From: Opitutia bacterium
GTDB lineage: Bacteria > Verrucomicrobiota > Verrucomicrobiia > Opitutales > Opitutaceae
Direction: 5' to 3'
Assembly (NCBI GenBank): GCA_003142615.1
Contig: PLMW01000055.1
Coordinates: 44,646-108,645, forward strand
DNA length: 64,000 nt
Made by a program: the position numbers and the translations under genes
In this document: in pieces, positions 1 through 8,432 of the stretch
How positions within the stretch are numbered: position 1 is the first letter of the stretch
Layout: the number at the start of each line of letters is the position of its first letter
The notes under the pieces: generated by a model
The model's database searches: none
Told to the model about the DNA's origin: nothing
What the model saw: only the letters and a program-made list of their open reading frames with translations

Positions 1-218
1 GCGGGAAACCACACCGTGCCGCCACCCGCGGCCGCCGCGGCGTCGATCGCCTGGTTGATCGCCTCGGTGTCAAGCGCCTTGCCGTCGCCGGTGGCGCCGT
101 ACGTGCGGACGTCATAGGTGCGGGCCGCCGGCTGCGACAGCGTGCTGCAGCCGGCGAGCCCGGCGCCGAGCAGCAACAGGACCAGGGAGTGACGAAAACG
201 AAGCGATGAGAAGCGCAT
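1..218 (-). CDS. Pectate-lyase/GH28-like lipoprotein, N-terminal part only
   Basis: The gene starts at 218 and runs off the left edge, leaving about 72 residues. The N-terminus is a lipoprotein signal: a basic start, a Leu-rich core and a lipobox ending in AGC about residue 24. The next part, with 'YDVRTYGATGDG' and later 'AINQAID...GGGTVWFP', is the opening of the right-handed beta-helix family of polygalacturonases (GH28) and pectate-lyase-3-like enzymes. It lies 55 bp after the GH3 stop on the same strand, so it is probably the third gene of the GH4-GH3 operon, acting on pectic chains at the cell surface. The catalytic region is outside the window, so hydrolase versus lyase cannot be decided. 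Confidence 0.72.
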   Translation of the reverse strand, partial: MRFSSLRFRHSLVLLLLGAGLAGCSTLSQPAARTYDVRTYGATGDGKALDTEAINQAIDAAAAAGGGTVWFP

Positions 219-273
219 GGGAAAAACGTGAAAGGAATTCCGCGCGATTGTCAGTCACGAATCAGGCACGGGG

Positions 274-2754
274 TCAGCGCGCGTCGCCGCGCTCATCCGG
301 GAGCGGATCTTCCTCCGGCGCGGTGCCGTCGGGGCGCGTGACGACGAAGTTGCCGCGCAGCCGGATGTCCTCCGACGAGGCACCGATCATGACGGTGAAG
401 CGGCCCGGCTCGACCGTCCAATGATTGTCGCGGTCGTAGAGCTGAAGATCCCCGGGCGTGAGGGTGAACCGCACCGTCCGGGTCTCCCCCGGCGCCAGCG
501 GCACGCGTGCGAAGCCGCGCAGCACCTTTTCAAAGGTCGTCACGCTGCTGTAGTCGTCGCGGAGGTAGAGCTGCACGACCTCGTCGCCGGCGCGGGCTCC
601 GGTGTTGGTGACGTCGCAGGACACCACGACGCCGCCCGGTGAATTTAGCCGTGCGGGGTCGATCTTGAGGCCGGCATACGCGAAGCTCGTGTAGCTCAGG
701 CCGAAGCCGAAGGGAAAGAGCGGCCCGGTGACCTGTCCGGAGTCGCGCGCCTGCGAACCGGGATGCGCCGGGAAATTCAGCGGGATCTGGCCCACGCTGC
801 GCGGGAACGTGATCGGCAGGCGCCCGGCGGGATTGTAGTCGCCGAAGAGCACATCGGCCATGGCGTTGCCGCCCTCCTCGCCCGGGAACCACAGCTCCAG
901 GATGGCCGGCACGTGGCGGACCGGCCAGTTGATGCTCTGCGGCCGGCCGCTGGCGACCACCAGCACGACGGGCGTGCCCGTGGCCTGAATGGCTTCGACG
1001 AGCTCCTCCTGATAGCCGGGCAGGTTGAGACTGATGCGGCTGGCCGACTCGCGGGAGATCGCGTCGTTTTCGCCGACCACCACGATGGCCACGTCGGCGC
1101 TCTTGGCCGCAGCCGCGGCCTCCTCGAGGCCGGCGCGCACCTGGGCAGACGGCGGCTCCTTGTCCACGTCGCTCTCCGGGAAATGCTCGTCCACCACGCC
1201 ACAGCCCTTCACATAACGAATTTCGCATCGGGACCCGAGTTTCTGCCGGAGACCGTCGCGCACAGTCACGAAATCGAGGCGCTGGGGCGCGTAACGGCTG
1301 CGCCACGCGTTGTGGTCGTCGGCCAGCGGACCGGCGACGAGGATGGTGCGCAGGTCCTTGCGCAGCGGCAGCAAACCGCCTTCGTTTTTGAGCAGGACGA
1401 TCGATTCGCGCGCCGCGCGGGCGGCGACGGCGAGGTGCTCCGGGGCGCGCACGATGCGGTCGGCCGCGGCGGGATCGGCCACGTAGGGCTGGTCGAGGAG
1501 GCCGAGCCAGTATTTCACCCGGAGGATGTCGCGCACGCGCGCATCGATGACGTCCATCGACAGCCGGCCCTCGCGCACGAGCTGGCGGAGCGGCTCCGCG
1601 TACTCTTGGGGCGGCGTGAAGTTGGTGCGGATGTTCAGGCCGGCCTCGACCGACTGGCGCACCGCGTCGGCATAGGTCGGCGCGACCCGGTGCTTGGCGT
1701 GGATGAATTCAACGGCTGCGCTGTCGGAGACCACATAGCCCTGGAAACCCCACTCGCGCCGGAGAATGTCAGTGAGAAAAAGGCGGCTGCCCTCGACCGG
1801 GATGCCGTCGTAGTCGTTATAGGAGGCCATGACCCCGAGCGCGCCAGCGTCGCGCACGGCCCGGCGGAACGGCTCGAGGAAGATCGTCTGCACGTCGCGC
1901 CACGTCACCTGCGGGTCGGTGCGGGCCTCGCCGTCGCGCCCGCCCTTCGGCACGCTGTACACGGCGAAGTGCTTGAGCGTGGACACCACGCGCTGCTCCT
2001 GGATGCCGCGCACCTCCTCCATGCCCAGCGTGGCGATGAGGAACGGATCCTCGCCGTAGGTCTCGGTGGTGCGGCCCCAGCGCGGATCGCGCGCGAGGTC
2101 GAGGATGGGCGAATAGACGTTGGTGTAGCCGAGCGCGCGCGCCTCGCGACCGGTGATGCGGCCGATCTCGCGCACCAGCGCCGCGTCCCACGCGCTGGCG
2201 ACCCCGAGCTGCGCCGGGAAGCTCGTGGCCTTGGTGTGCAGGAGGCCGCGGATGCCCTCGTTGGTGAAATCGGCGGGGACGCCGAGGCGGGTCTGCTCGA
2301 TGAAGAAACGCTGCACCTCGTTCAGGGCCCGGGCGTGCAGGGAATACGGCAGATCATATTTCGGCAGCGTGAGGGGATGGCCGTCGACGCCGGTGTTGCC
2401 GTTCATGTGCTCATCGATGTTGCCGATGCCGTCCCTCCAGAACGCCGTCTTCCACGTCTCGGTGGGCAGCTCATCCTTCAATACACGGGGAAAGCCGTAG
2501 AGCGTCACCATCTGCGCGGTCTTTTCCTCAAGGGTCATGCGCGCGAGGAGGTCAGTGATGCGCGTCTCGACGTCGAGCGCCGGATCCTCGTAGGGGTCCT
2601 TCACGCCGTTTTTATCCAGGTCGATCCAGCCGTCGCGGTAGATGGACACCGGTGATGTTTCGCGGATGAAGATGCCGGCGGCCGGCGGCGCAGCCTGCAG
2701 GTGCAGCACGGTCAGACTCAAACAGGCCAGGGAGACAACAGATCGGGGCGGCAT
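274..2754 (-). CDS. GH3 family beta-glycosidase, exported
   Basis: An 826-residue protein with an N-terminal signal peptide, a GH3 barrel and a C-terminal fibronectin-III-like domain ending near the C-terminus. The nucleophile motif is 'GYVVSDSAA', with Asp about residue 344 (SDS instead of the usual SDW). The acid/base loop 'GENDAISRE' is also present. The open frame continues far upstream without a stop, but the ATG at 2754 is directly followed by the hydrophobic leader and ends the overlap with GH4, so I chose it. GH3 enzymes release terminal beta-linked glucose, xylose or related sugars from oligosaccharides. The position between GH4 and the pectinase-like gene suggests side-chain or oligosaccharide trimming. 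The exact substrate is not readable. Confidence 0.88.
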   Translation of the reverse strand: MPPRSVVSLACLSLTVLHLQAAPPAAGIFIRETSPVSIYRDGWIDLDKNGVKDPYEDPALDVETRITDLLARMTLEEKTAQMVTLYGFPRVLKDELPTETWKTAFWRDGIGNIDEHMNGNTGVDGHPLTLPKYDLPYSLHARALNEVQRFFIEQTRLGVPADFTNEGIRGLLHTKATSFPAQLGVASAWDAALVREIGRITGREARALGYTNVYSPILDLARDPRWGRTTETYGEDPFLIATLGMEEVRGIQEQRVVSTLKHFAVYSVPKGGRDGEARTDPQVTWRDVQTIFLEPFRRAVRDAGALGVMASYNDYDGIPVEGSRLFLTDILRREWGFQGYVVSDSAAVEFIHAKHRVAPTYADAVRQSVEAGLNIRTNFTPPQEYAEPLRQLVREGRLSMDVIDARVRDILRVKYWLGLLDQPYVADPAAADRIVRAPEHLAVAARAARESIVLLKNEGGLLPLRKDLRTILVAGPLADDHNAWRSRYAPQRLDFVTVRDGLRQKLGSRCEIRYVKGCGVVDEHFPESDVDKEPPSAQVRAGLEEAAAAAKSADVAIVVVGENDAISRESASRISLNLPGYQEELVEAIQATGTPVVLVVASGRPQSINWPVRHVPAILELWFPGEEGGNAMADVLFGDYNPAGRLPITFPRSVGQIPLNFPAHPGSQARDSGQVTGPLFPFGFGLSYTSFAYAGLKIDPARLNSPGGVVVSCDVTNTGARAGDEVVQLYLRDDYSSVTTFEKVLRGFARVPLAPGETRTVRFTLTPGDLQLYDRDNHWTVEPGRFTVMIGASSEDIRLRGNFVVTRPDGTAPEEDPLPDERGDAR

Positions 2755-2885
2755 GCCGTTACCGTGCCGCAGGGAGGGAGGGCGTGTCAGCTTTTTTCCG
2801 CGCCGGCCATGCTGGCCCGGCTGAGGCTGACGGAGCCGTCGCGCCCGTGCGAGTAGGCGCGGTCTGATTTCACCCGCCGCAGTCC

Positions 2886-4253
2886 TTACGGAATCCGCCA
2901 GCCGGGCAGGCACGGACGCATGTGCCGCAACATCGCGGTGAACATCTTCCAGGCGGCGTCCGTGGGGATGCCCACCAGCGGATCGGCGAGCAGCGCCTGG
3001 AACGCGAGGTCGACGTCCCGTGCCAGCGCGGCGCGCAGCGTGAGCGCCTGCACGTCGATGATGCGGCGCACGAGCGCCCGCGGACCGGGCGGCAGGGGAT
3101 TCGCGACCACCGGCGTGGCCCGGTCGCGGCGCAACTGGGCGTAGGTCTCGACCACGGCGCCGGGCGGCGCATCGATCATCTGGCCGCGGTTGGGCAGGTT
3201 GACGTTCGTGTTGAGCGGCTGCAGGCCGAGCAGGGCCTCGATCATGTGCACGCCCTCCTCCTCGCTGGGTTTGATGGCACGCCGCGAATAGAAGCTGAGC
3301 GGCCGGTCGGATTCGCGGCTGCGGGCGATGCGGTACCAATAGGGCGTGAGGATCACGCCCCAGCGGTGCAGGTTCTCCTCGCTGGTCGCATACCACGGCA
3401 CGAACTCGGCCAGATGGCGGTCGCCGGCGGAGCCGAGCGCACCAAAGCGGCGGAAGAGGTCGAGGGCGACGAGGCCCGAGTATTCGAACCAGCGTTCCTC
3501 GCGCCTGAGCCGCAGCGCATAGGCGCGCCGCGAGCGGAAGCAGGCGGGGTCGTCCACCATGTCGCGCAGCATTGGAAACAGGTCGCGGCCCTCCCACGTC
3601 GCCGCCGTGGTCCACGTGAAGTGGTTCACGCCCGCGATGTCGAGGCGGATGGCCTGGCGCGGCGGACGCGGCACGCCGAACCGTTGCGCCAGGTAGCGGG
3701 CGAGGTCGTGCTGGGTGTGAAACACCTCGTGGCAGCAGCCGAAGGCCTTGATCGCCGGCGCAGCCGCGTAGAGCGCCGCGGTGCACAGCGTCATCGGGTT
3801 GGTGTAGTTGATCACCCAAGCCCGCGGACAGTGCTCGGCGATGGCCCGGCCGAATGCGCGGTAGAGCGGGACGGCCCGCAGCGCGCGGGCGATGCCGCCC
3901 GGCCCCGTCGTGTCGCCCACCGGCTGCAGGATTCCGTGCCGCGCCGGGATGACGATGTCGGCGTGGCGCATCTCCGTCGGCCCCGGCTCGATCGAGAGCA
4001 CGACGAAATCCGCCCCCTTGAGCGCGTCCGCCAGCCGCCGGACCGCCCGCACCTGGAACCGCGTGACCGCCTCGGGCCGTCCGTAGATGCGGCCGGCCAC
4101 GGCGACATTGCGCACGGCCGCCGCGTAGTTGAGATCGTACAGATCGATCCGGCCCTTGAGTCGTGGCGTGAGAGCCAGTTCGGTGATCAGGTCGCGCGCC
4201 CAATAGCGGCTGCCGCCGCCGATGTAGGCGATTTTGATTTCAACGGGGTTCAT
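2886..4253 (-). CDS. GH4 family NAD/Mn-dependent glycosidase, probable alpha-galacturonidase
   Basis: A 455-residue cytoplasmic protein of family GH4. The N-terminal Rossmann motif 'AYIGGGS' binds NAD. Cys174 begins the metal-site motif CHEV, followed by 'NHFTW' of the active site. GH4 enzymes work by transient oxidation with NAD and a divalent metal instead of two carboxylates. The four-residue motif separates subgroups, and from memory CHEV marks the alpha-galacturonidase (LplD-type) group. That fits a neighbouring pectinase-like gene. No signal peptide is visible, so the substrate would be an imported oligogalacturonide. It is the first gene of the operon, 131 bp before GH3. The family is certain; the substrate is an inference. 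Confidence 0.87.
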   Translation of the reverse strand: MNPVEIKIAYIGGGSRYWARDLITELALTPRLKGRIDLYDLNYAAAVRNVAVAGRIYGRPEAVTRFQVRAVRRLADALKGADFVVLSIEPGPTEMRHADIVIPARHGILQPVGDTTGPGGIARALRAVPLYRAFGRAIAEHCPRAWVINYTNPMTLCTAALYAAAPAIKAFGCCHEVFHTQHDLARYLAQRFGVPRPPRQAIRLDIAGVNHFTWTTAATWEGRDLFPMLRDMVDDPACFRSRRAYALRLRREERWFEYSGLVALDLFRRFGALGSAGDRHLAEFVPWYATSEENLHRWGVILTPYWYRIARSRESDRPLSFYSRRAIKPSEEEGVHMIEALLGLQPLNTNVNLPNRGQMIDAPPGAVVETYAQLRRDRATPVVANPLPPGPRALVRRIIDVQALTLRAALARDVDLAFQALLADPLVGIPTDAAWKMFTAMLRHMRPCLPGWRIP

Positions 4254-4485
4254 GCTGGAGGCCCGCAGTCAACCGCGCCCGTGCCGCCGGCTCAAGCGCG
4301 CTTTATTCTGACCGTCATACCCCCGGCCGGGCGGACGACACCAACCTCCCCCATGCCGGTGACGAAGCCAGGTGGCCTGCCGGGTCGTAGCCCTCATCCT
4401 GAAGTTTTGCCCGCCTTCGCCCGCAAATCGCGGGCTACGGCGAGACACCTCGCCGCAGCTTTTGCCCTGCAAAAGCGCAGGCGGA

Positions 4486-4573
4486 TGGTGCCCGGGGTGG
4501 GGGTCGAACCCACACATCTTTTAAGGATACGGGATTTTGAGTCCCGCGCGTCTGCCAGTTCCGCCACCCGGGC
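4486..4573 (-). tRNA. tRNA-Leu (anticodon CAA)
   Basis: The minus strand folds as a class II tRNA with acceptor stem GCCCGGG/CCCGGGC, discriminator A and an encoded CCA at 4488-4486. The seven-base anticodon loop is CTCAAAA, giving anticodon CAA. The long variable arm expected for leucine is present, and the T arm carries GGTTCGACC. Confidence 0.95.
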
Positions 4574-4679
4574 GGGCCAGAGAGGCGAACGGTAGGCCGG
4601 CGGATATCGAAGTAAACGCTTTTTTCCCACCCGTCCCCCTTCTCCGAGAAAGCAACAGACCGCATTTTTCTGGAGCTTT

Positions 4680-4815
4680 TTGAACACTCCGGACGCCACC
4701 GCGTCTATCTCTGCGCAAGAGAGATTAAGAGCCAAGGCTCTTGATTCTTCCATCTAGTTTGTAGTTTGCTAAGTCGGCAAGGGCGCTCTGCTGCACAGCA
4801 GAGCGCCCTTTTTTT
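4680..4815 (+). ncRNA. Possible small structured RNA ending at a strong terminator
   Basis: No reading frame explains this stretch between tRNA-Leu and rsmE. Three hairpins follow one another: TCTCT/AGAGA near 4707-4722, AAGAGCC/GGCTCTT at 4727-4742 and the terminator at 4779-4810. A promoter-like pair, TTGAAC at 4680 and TCTATC at 4704 with 18 bases between, would start a transcript of about 100 nt. No known RNA family was recognised. It could instead be a leader or readthrough product ahead of rsmE. Confidence 0.3.
4779..4815 (+). terminator. Rho-independent terminator
   Basis: Perfect 15-bp arms (4779-4793 and 4796-4810) separated by CA are followed by a run of T. There is no protein gene immediately upstream on this strand, so the terminator implies a non-coding transcript from the 4.6-4.7 kb region. 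Confidence 0.75.
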
Positions 4816-4878
4816 GCCGCACGTCCGGCGCACTCCTCCCTTGCCAGCCGCCGGCCGCCCTTCGAAACTCATGGGCCT

Positions 4879-5640
4879 ATGCCTGACTTCCGCGCCTACT
4901 GCCAGCCGCCCGAGCGCGAGCCGTCCGAGATCCGCCTGTCCGCCGACGAGAGCCATCATCTGGTGGCCGTCAACCGCGCGAAGACCGGTGACACGGTCGT
5001 GGCCTTTGATGGGCATGGCAACGAATGGATCTGTGCCCTTGCCGACGACCAGAAACACGGCGCGGTGCTCACGGTGCGCTTCCGCCAGCAGGCCCGACCC
5101 CTGCCCTATGAAATCACCCTCGGCCAGGCGCTGCCCAAGGGCCAGTTCATGGATGCGATCGTGCGCAAGGCCACCGAACTAGGCGCCGCCCGCATCGCGC
5201 CGCTCGAGAGCGAACGCACCGTGGTGCACCTCGACGACGATCGTTCCGACCGGAAAATCGAGAAATGGCAGCTGGCGGCGATCGAGGCGGCCAAGCAGTG
5301 CGGAAATCCCTTCGTGCCGGAAATCCTGCCCCTGCAGACCGCGACCACCTTCATGGAGACGAGCCGCGGCTACGATTTGAAGCTCATCGCCAGCCTGCAG
5401 CCCGGCGCCAAATCGCTGAAAGCCGTTCTCGCCGCCCATGTCTCCGCCAACGGCCGTCCGCCGCGCAAGGTGCTCTGGCTGGTCGGCCCCGAGGGCGACT
5501 TCACGCCGGCGGAGATGAGCCGGTCGAAGACGGCGGGCTTCGAGCCGATTTCGCTCGGCCCGCTCGTGCTCCGCTGCGAAACCGCCGCCGTCTACGCGCT
5601 CAGCGTGCTCAGTTACGAGCTGCAAAACACCGGCGGCTGA
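4879..5640 (+). CDS. rsmE: 16S rRNA m3U1498 methyltransferase RsmE
   Basis: A 253-residue protein of normal family length. It would methylate N3 of U1498 in 16S rRNA of the 30S subunit, using S-adenosylmethionine. The N-terminal PUA-like part 'SHHLVAVNR' is followed by the SPOUT methyltransferase core: 'KATELGA', then 'LVGPEGDFTPAE', which forms the AdoMet-binding knot, and 'LGPLVLRCETAA' near the C-terminus. The start at 4879 gives the conserved N-terminus. It is followed by the COG0523 gene 125 bp later on the same strand. Confidence 0.95.
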   Translation: MPDFRAYCQPPEREPSEIRLSADESHHLVAVNRAKTGDTVVAFDGHGNEWICALADDQKHGAVLTVRFRQQARPLPYEITLGQALPKGQFMDAIVRKATELGAARIAPLESERTVVHLDDDRSDRKIEKWQLAAIEAAKQCGNPFVPEILPLQTATTFMETSRGYDLKLIASLQPGAKSLKAVLAAHVSANGRPPRKVLWLVGPEGDFTPAEMSRSKTAGFEPISLGPLVLRCETAAVYALSVLSYELQNTGG

Positions 5641-5765
5641 GCCCGGCGGCGGGGGGCTGGCTCGGCCGCCTTGCTCCGCTCGCTTTTCCGATCGTCTGGG
5701 TTTCCTTTGCCTTCCTCGTTTCGTCCCCTTCCCTCTTTCCTCTTACATTTTTCCTCATTTCCCCG

Positions 5766-7163
5766 ATGTCCGCCGACCAACGTATTCCCGTCACCGTGCT
5801 CACCGGCTTTCTGGGCGCCGGCAAAACGACGCTCCTGAATCGCATCCTCACCGGGCAGCACGGACGCAAAATCGCCGTCATCGAGAACGAGTTCGGCGAG
5901 GTCGGCGTCGACAACCAGCTCGTCATCCAGGCCGACGAGGAGATCTTCGCCATGAACAACGGCTGCCTCTGCTGCACCGTGCGCGGCGACCTGCTCCGCA
6001 TCCTCGGCCGGCTCCTCAAGCGCAAGGACCGCCTCGACGGCGTGCTCATCGAGACCACCGGCCTGGCCAACCCGGGCCCCGTGGCACAGACGTTCTTCAG
6101 CGACCCCGAGATCCGCGACGCCTACCGCCTCGACAGCATTGTCACTGTCGTCGACGCCCGGCACGTCGCACAGCATTTCGACGACGGCCGGGAGACGAAG
6201 GAGCAGATCGCCTTCGCCGACGTCATTCTCCTCAACAAGACCGACCTCATGGGTGCCGCCGACCTCGACCGGCTCGAGACGCGCCTGCACCGCATGAACA
6301 CGGCGGCCCGGATCCACCGCACGCGCAACTGCGACCTCCCCCTCGACCGCGTGCTGGACGTCGGCGGCTTCAACCTCAGCCGCGCCACCGACCTCGATCC
6401 CCGCTTTCTCGAGCCCGAGTATCCGTTCGAATGGGCCGGTGTCTATGAGCTCGCCGCCGGCACCTACCAGCTTTGCATCGGCCACCATTCTGCTGGCCAG
6501 CAGAACGGCCATGAGTCCGGCGAGGACGCCCATCACCACCATGGCGACGAAGACGAGCTTGATGTCGCGCTGCTGCCGGTGAAAAGCCTCGACGCCATCG
6601 ACCTGGCCGCGGCGCGCGACCTCGCGGTGCAGGTGTTTTCCGACTGGGAGAAGCGTGTGAAACCCGGCGAAGCGGTCACGCCCGGCGCCACCCTGCAGCG
6701 GCTGCAGCTCGCCGACGGACACGGCGATTTCCCGGTGACGATTCCGGCGACGGGCCGCTACATGCTGTTCACGGCCCACGACGTGCCCACGCACCTCCAT
6801 GCGGCGGACCAATCGCTCGTCCGCTACGTCCACGACCAGACGTACCGTCACGAGCACAGCCACGACGAGGAGGTCTCCTCCGTCGGCATCACCCTGCCCG
6901 GCGAACTCGACGCCAAACGCCTCAACGACTGGATCGGCGGCCTGCTCGCGAAAAAGGGCCAGGACATCTTCCGTTGCAAGGGCGTGCTCGCGGTGCGCAG
7001 CTCGGACAAACGCCTGGTTTTCCAAGGCGTGCACATGACGTTCGACGCCAAGTTCGACCAGCCCTGGGGCGGCGCCCCACGCACGAACATCTTCGTCTTC
7101 ATCGGCCGCAATCTCAACCGCGAGGAATTAATCAACGGCTTCAAGGCCTGCATGGTGAGCTAA
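5766..7163 (+). CDS. COG0523 (CobW/G3E family) metal-chaperone GTPase
   Basis: 465 residues. The P-loop GFLGAGKTT spans residues 14-22, the metal-binding CLCC lies at residues 67-70, and NKTD at 157-160 gives guanine specificity. The C-terminal CobW_C domain includes 'LPGELDAKRLNDWIGGLL'. These proteins use GTP hydrolysis to load or sort metals such as zinc. The protein is longer than usual because of an insert of about 130 residues containing a His/Asp/Glu-rich stretch (four of five residues His at 256-259, another His cluster about 360), which probably binds metal. The frame extends upstream, but ATG 5766 is the first codon giving the normal N-terminus. The WD40 gene follows 92 bp later. 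Confidence 0.92.
   Translation: MSADQRIPVTVLTGFLGAGKTTLLNRILTGQHGRKIAVIENEFGEVGVDNQLVIQADEEIFAMNNGCLCCTVRGDLLRILGRLLKRKDRLDGVLIETTGLANPGPVAQTFFSDPEIRDAYRLDSIVTVVDARHVAQHFDDGRETKEQIAFADVILLNKTDLMGAADLDRLETRLHRMNTAARIHRTRNCDLPLDRVLDVGGFNLSRATDLDPRFLEPEYPFEWAGVYELAAGTYQLCIGHHSAGQQNGHESGEDAHHHHGDEDELDVALLPVKSLDAIDLAAARDLAVQVFSDWEKRVKPGEAVTPGATLQRLQLADGHGDFPVTIPATGRYMLFTAHDVPTHLHAADQSLVRYVHDQTYRHEHSHDEEVSSVGITLPGELDAKRLNDWIGGLLAKKGQDIFRCKGVLAVRSSDKRLVFQGVHMTFDAKFDQPWGGAPRTNIFVFIGRNLNREELINGFKACMVS
6488..6505. repeat. Palindrome inside the GTPase gene
   Basis: A perfect 18-bp palindrome with core CTGCTGGCCAGCAG lies in the region coding the non-conserved linker before the His-rich stretch. The same core recurs at 7176-7195. 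Confidence 0.6.
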
Positions 7164-7175
7164 GCAAGGCAGGGC

Positions 7176-7195
7176 GCTCTGCTGGCCAGCAGAGC
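7176..7195. repeat. Palindrome after the GTPase gene
   Basis: A perfect 20-bp palindrome (GCTCTGCTGG and its complement) lies 12 bp after the COG0523 stop. It has no T run, so it is not a classical terminator. It shares its core with 6488-6505 and its arm GGGCGCTCTGCTG with the terminator at 4779. Confidence 0.6.
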
Positions 7196-7255
7196 TGAAG
7201 CGCGCCGCAAACCCATTCCTCACACGGACTGTCCGGCGTTCCGTCCCCACCATCA

Positions 7256-8320
7256 ATGAATCTGACAAAAACCTGGGTCGCGCAGCTCGACGACTACGTG
7301 ATCGACCTCGCCTGGTCGCCCGCCGGCCGCGTGCTCGCCTCGGCGTCCGCCGCCGGGCCCGTCACCCTGTTCGACGCTCAGGGCGCGCGGCTCCACACCC
7401 TGCCGGGCCACGCGGATGGCACCAACGCGCTGGCGTGGACGCCAGGCGTGATTGCGGACAGCGGAGACCGGAAGCCGGATAGTCCCATCCTGACGAGTGG
7501 CGGACAGGACGGCCGCGTGCGATTCTGGGATGCCAACACCGGCAGGCAGACCGTCGAAACTGAAATGGCGCCGGCCGCCTGGGTCGAGCACCTCGCTTGG
7601 CGGCCGGCAGCAATCGATCCGGTATCCGGCATCCGCAATCCGTTATTGGCTGCGGCGGCCGGCCGGAGACTTTCCTTCCTCAGCACCGACGGTTCCATCG
7701 CGCACACCTTCACGGATGCGCCCAAGACGCTCTCCGCCCTGGCGTGGCATCCGCGGGGCGGCGCCATCGCCGTGGCGTACTTCGGCGGCGTGTGCCTGTG
7801 GGACGCGGACGATTTCCATGCCCGGCGTGAGTACGCCTATGGCAGCGCGATTCCCGCGCTGGTCTGGTCGCCCGACGGCCGCTGGCTCGTGGCCGGTGCG
7901 CAGGACAACGCCGTGCATCTCTGGCTACCGGAGGAGGACCAGGAATTTCACATGAGCGGCTATGAGACCAAGGTGCGCGAACTCTCCTTCAGCCACGACA
8001 GCCGCTGGCTGGCCACCGGCGGCGCGCGCGACGCCTGCGTGTGGGATTGCTCCGGGACCGGCCCCGAGGGCCGCGAACCGCTCGCCCTGCCCCACGCCGA
8101 TCGCGTCTGCGCCGTCGCTTTTCAACATTCCCACGGACTGCTGGCCACCGCCGCAAACGACAACGAAGTCGAGCTATGGAGCCCCACCCGCCAGCAGCCG
8201 CTCGTCGCCACCGTCCGGCTGACCGCCCCCGCCTCGAAACTTGCCTGGAGCCCGGACGACACCTTGCTGGCGGTCGGTTCGCAGAAAGGCGGCGTGCTGG
8301 TGCTGAAGGTGGAAGGCTGA
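7256..8320 (+). CDS. WD40-repeat beta-propeller protein
   Basis: 354 residues with no signal peptide, so cytoplasmic. WD40 blades run along the whole length, each with 'LAWSP.G..LA' and a terminal WD- or LW-type pair (for example 'VRFWDANTG', 'VCLWDADD', 'AVHLWLP', 'ACVWDCSG', 'EVELWSP'). About seven blades give a complete propeller. Such proteins serve as binding platforms and have no catalytic residues. It directly follows the COG0523 GTPase on the same strand, so a role as partner or scaffold in metal homeostasis is possible, but this rests on position only. Confidence 0.85.
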   Translation: MNLTKTWVAQLDDYVIDLAWSPAGRVLASASAAGPVTLFDAQGARLHTLPGHADGTNALAWTPGVIADSGDRKPDSPILTSGGQDGRVRFWDANTGRQTVETEMAPAAWVEHLAWRPAAIDPVSGIRNPLLAAAAGRRLSFLSTDGSIAHTFTDAPKTLSALAWHPRGGAIAVAYFGGVCLWDADDFHARREYAYGSAIPALVWSPDGRWLVAGAQDNAVHLWLPEEDQEFHMSGYETKVRELSFSHDSRWLATGGARDACVWDCSGTGPEGREPLALPHADRVCAVAFQHSHGLLATAANDNEVELWSPTRQQPLVATVRLTAPASKLAWSPDDTLLAVGSQKGGVLVLKVEG

Positions 8321-8432
8321 GCGAGATTGATTCAGAAGCCACGAAGCCGGGAATTCCTGGTTTCCTGGCTTCTGGATTAAAAAAACGAATCGCGGGTTCG
8401 TTCCCGGGCGGGGCGGGTCAAAGAAGGCGTGC

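Noticed and set aside
763..2655. 630-codon plus-strand open frame opposite the GH3 gene
   Set aside because: It is the complement of a real gene in a GC-rich genome, with Asp/Ala/Arg-rich sequence and no domain.
2755..4203. Long open frame that continues the GH3 gene upstream through the GH4 gene
   Set aside because: It is a GC-rich shadow of GH4 in another frame; the translated part is Arg/Pro-rich and unlike any protein, while GH4 on its own frame is convincing.
2922..4595. 557-codon plus-strand frame opposite GH4
   Set aside because: It crosses tRNA-Leu and mirrors GH4 codons; no ribosome site or family.
8325..8395. Inverted repeat CAGAAGCCA/TGGCTTCTG after the WD40 gene as a terminator
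   Set aside because: The base run next to it is A, not T, on the coding strand, so it does not fit a Rho-independent terminator for this gene.
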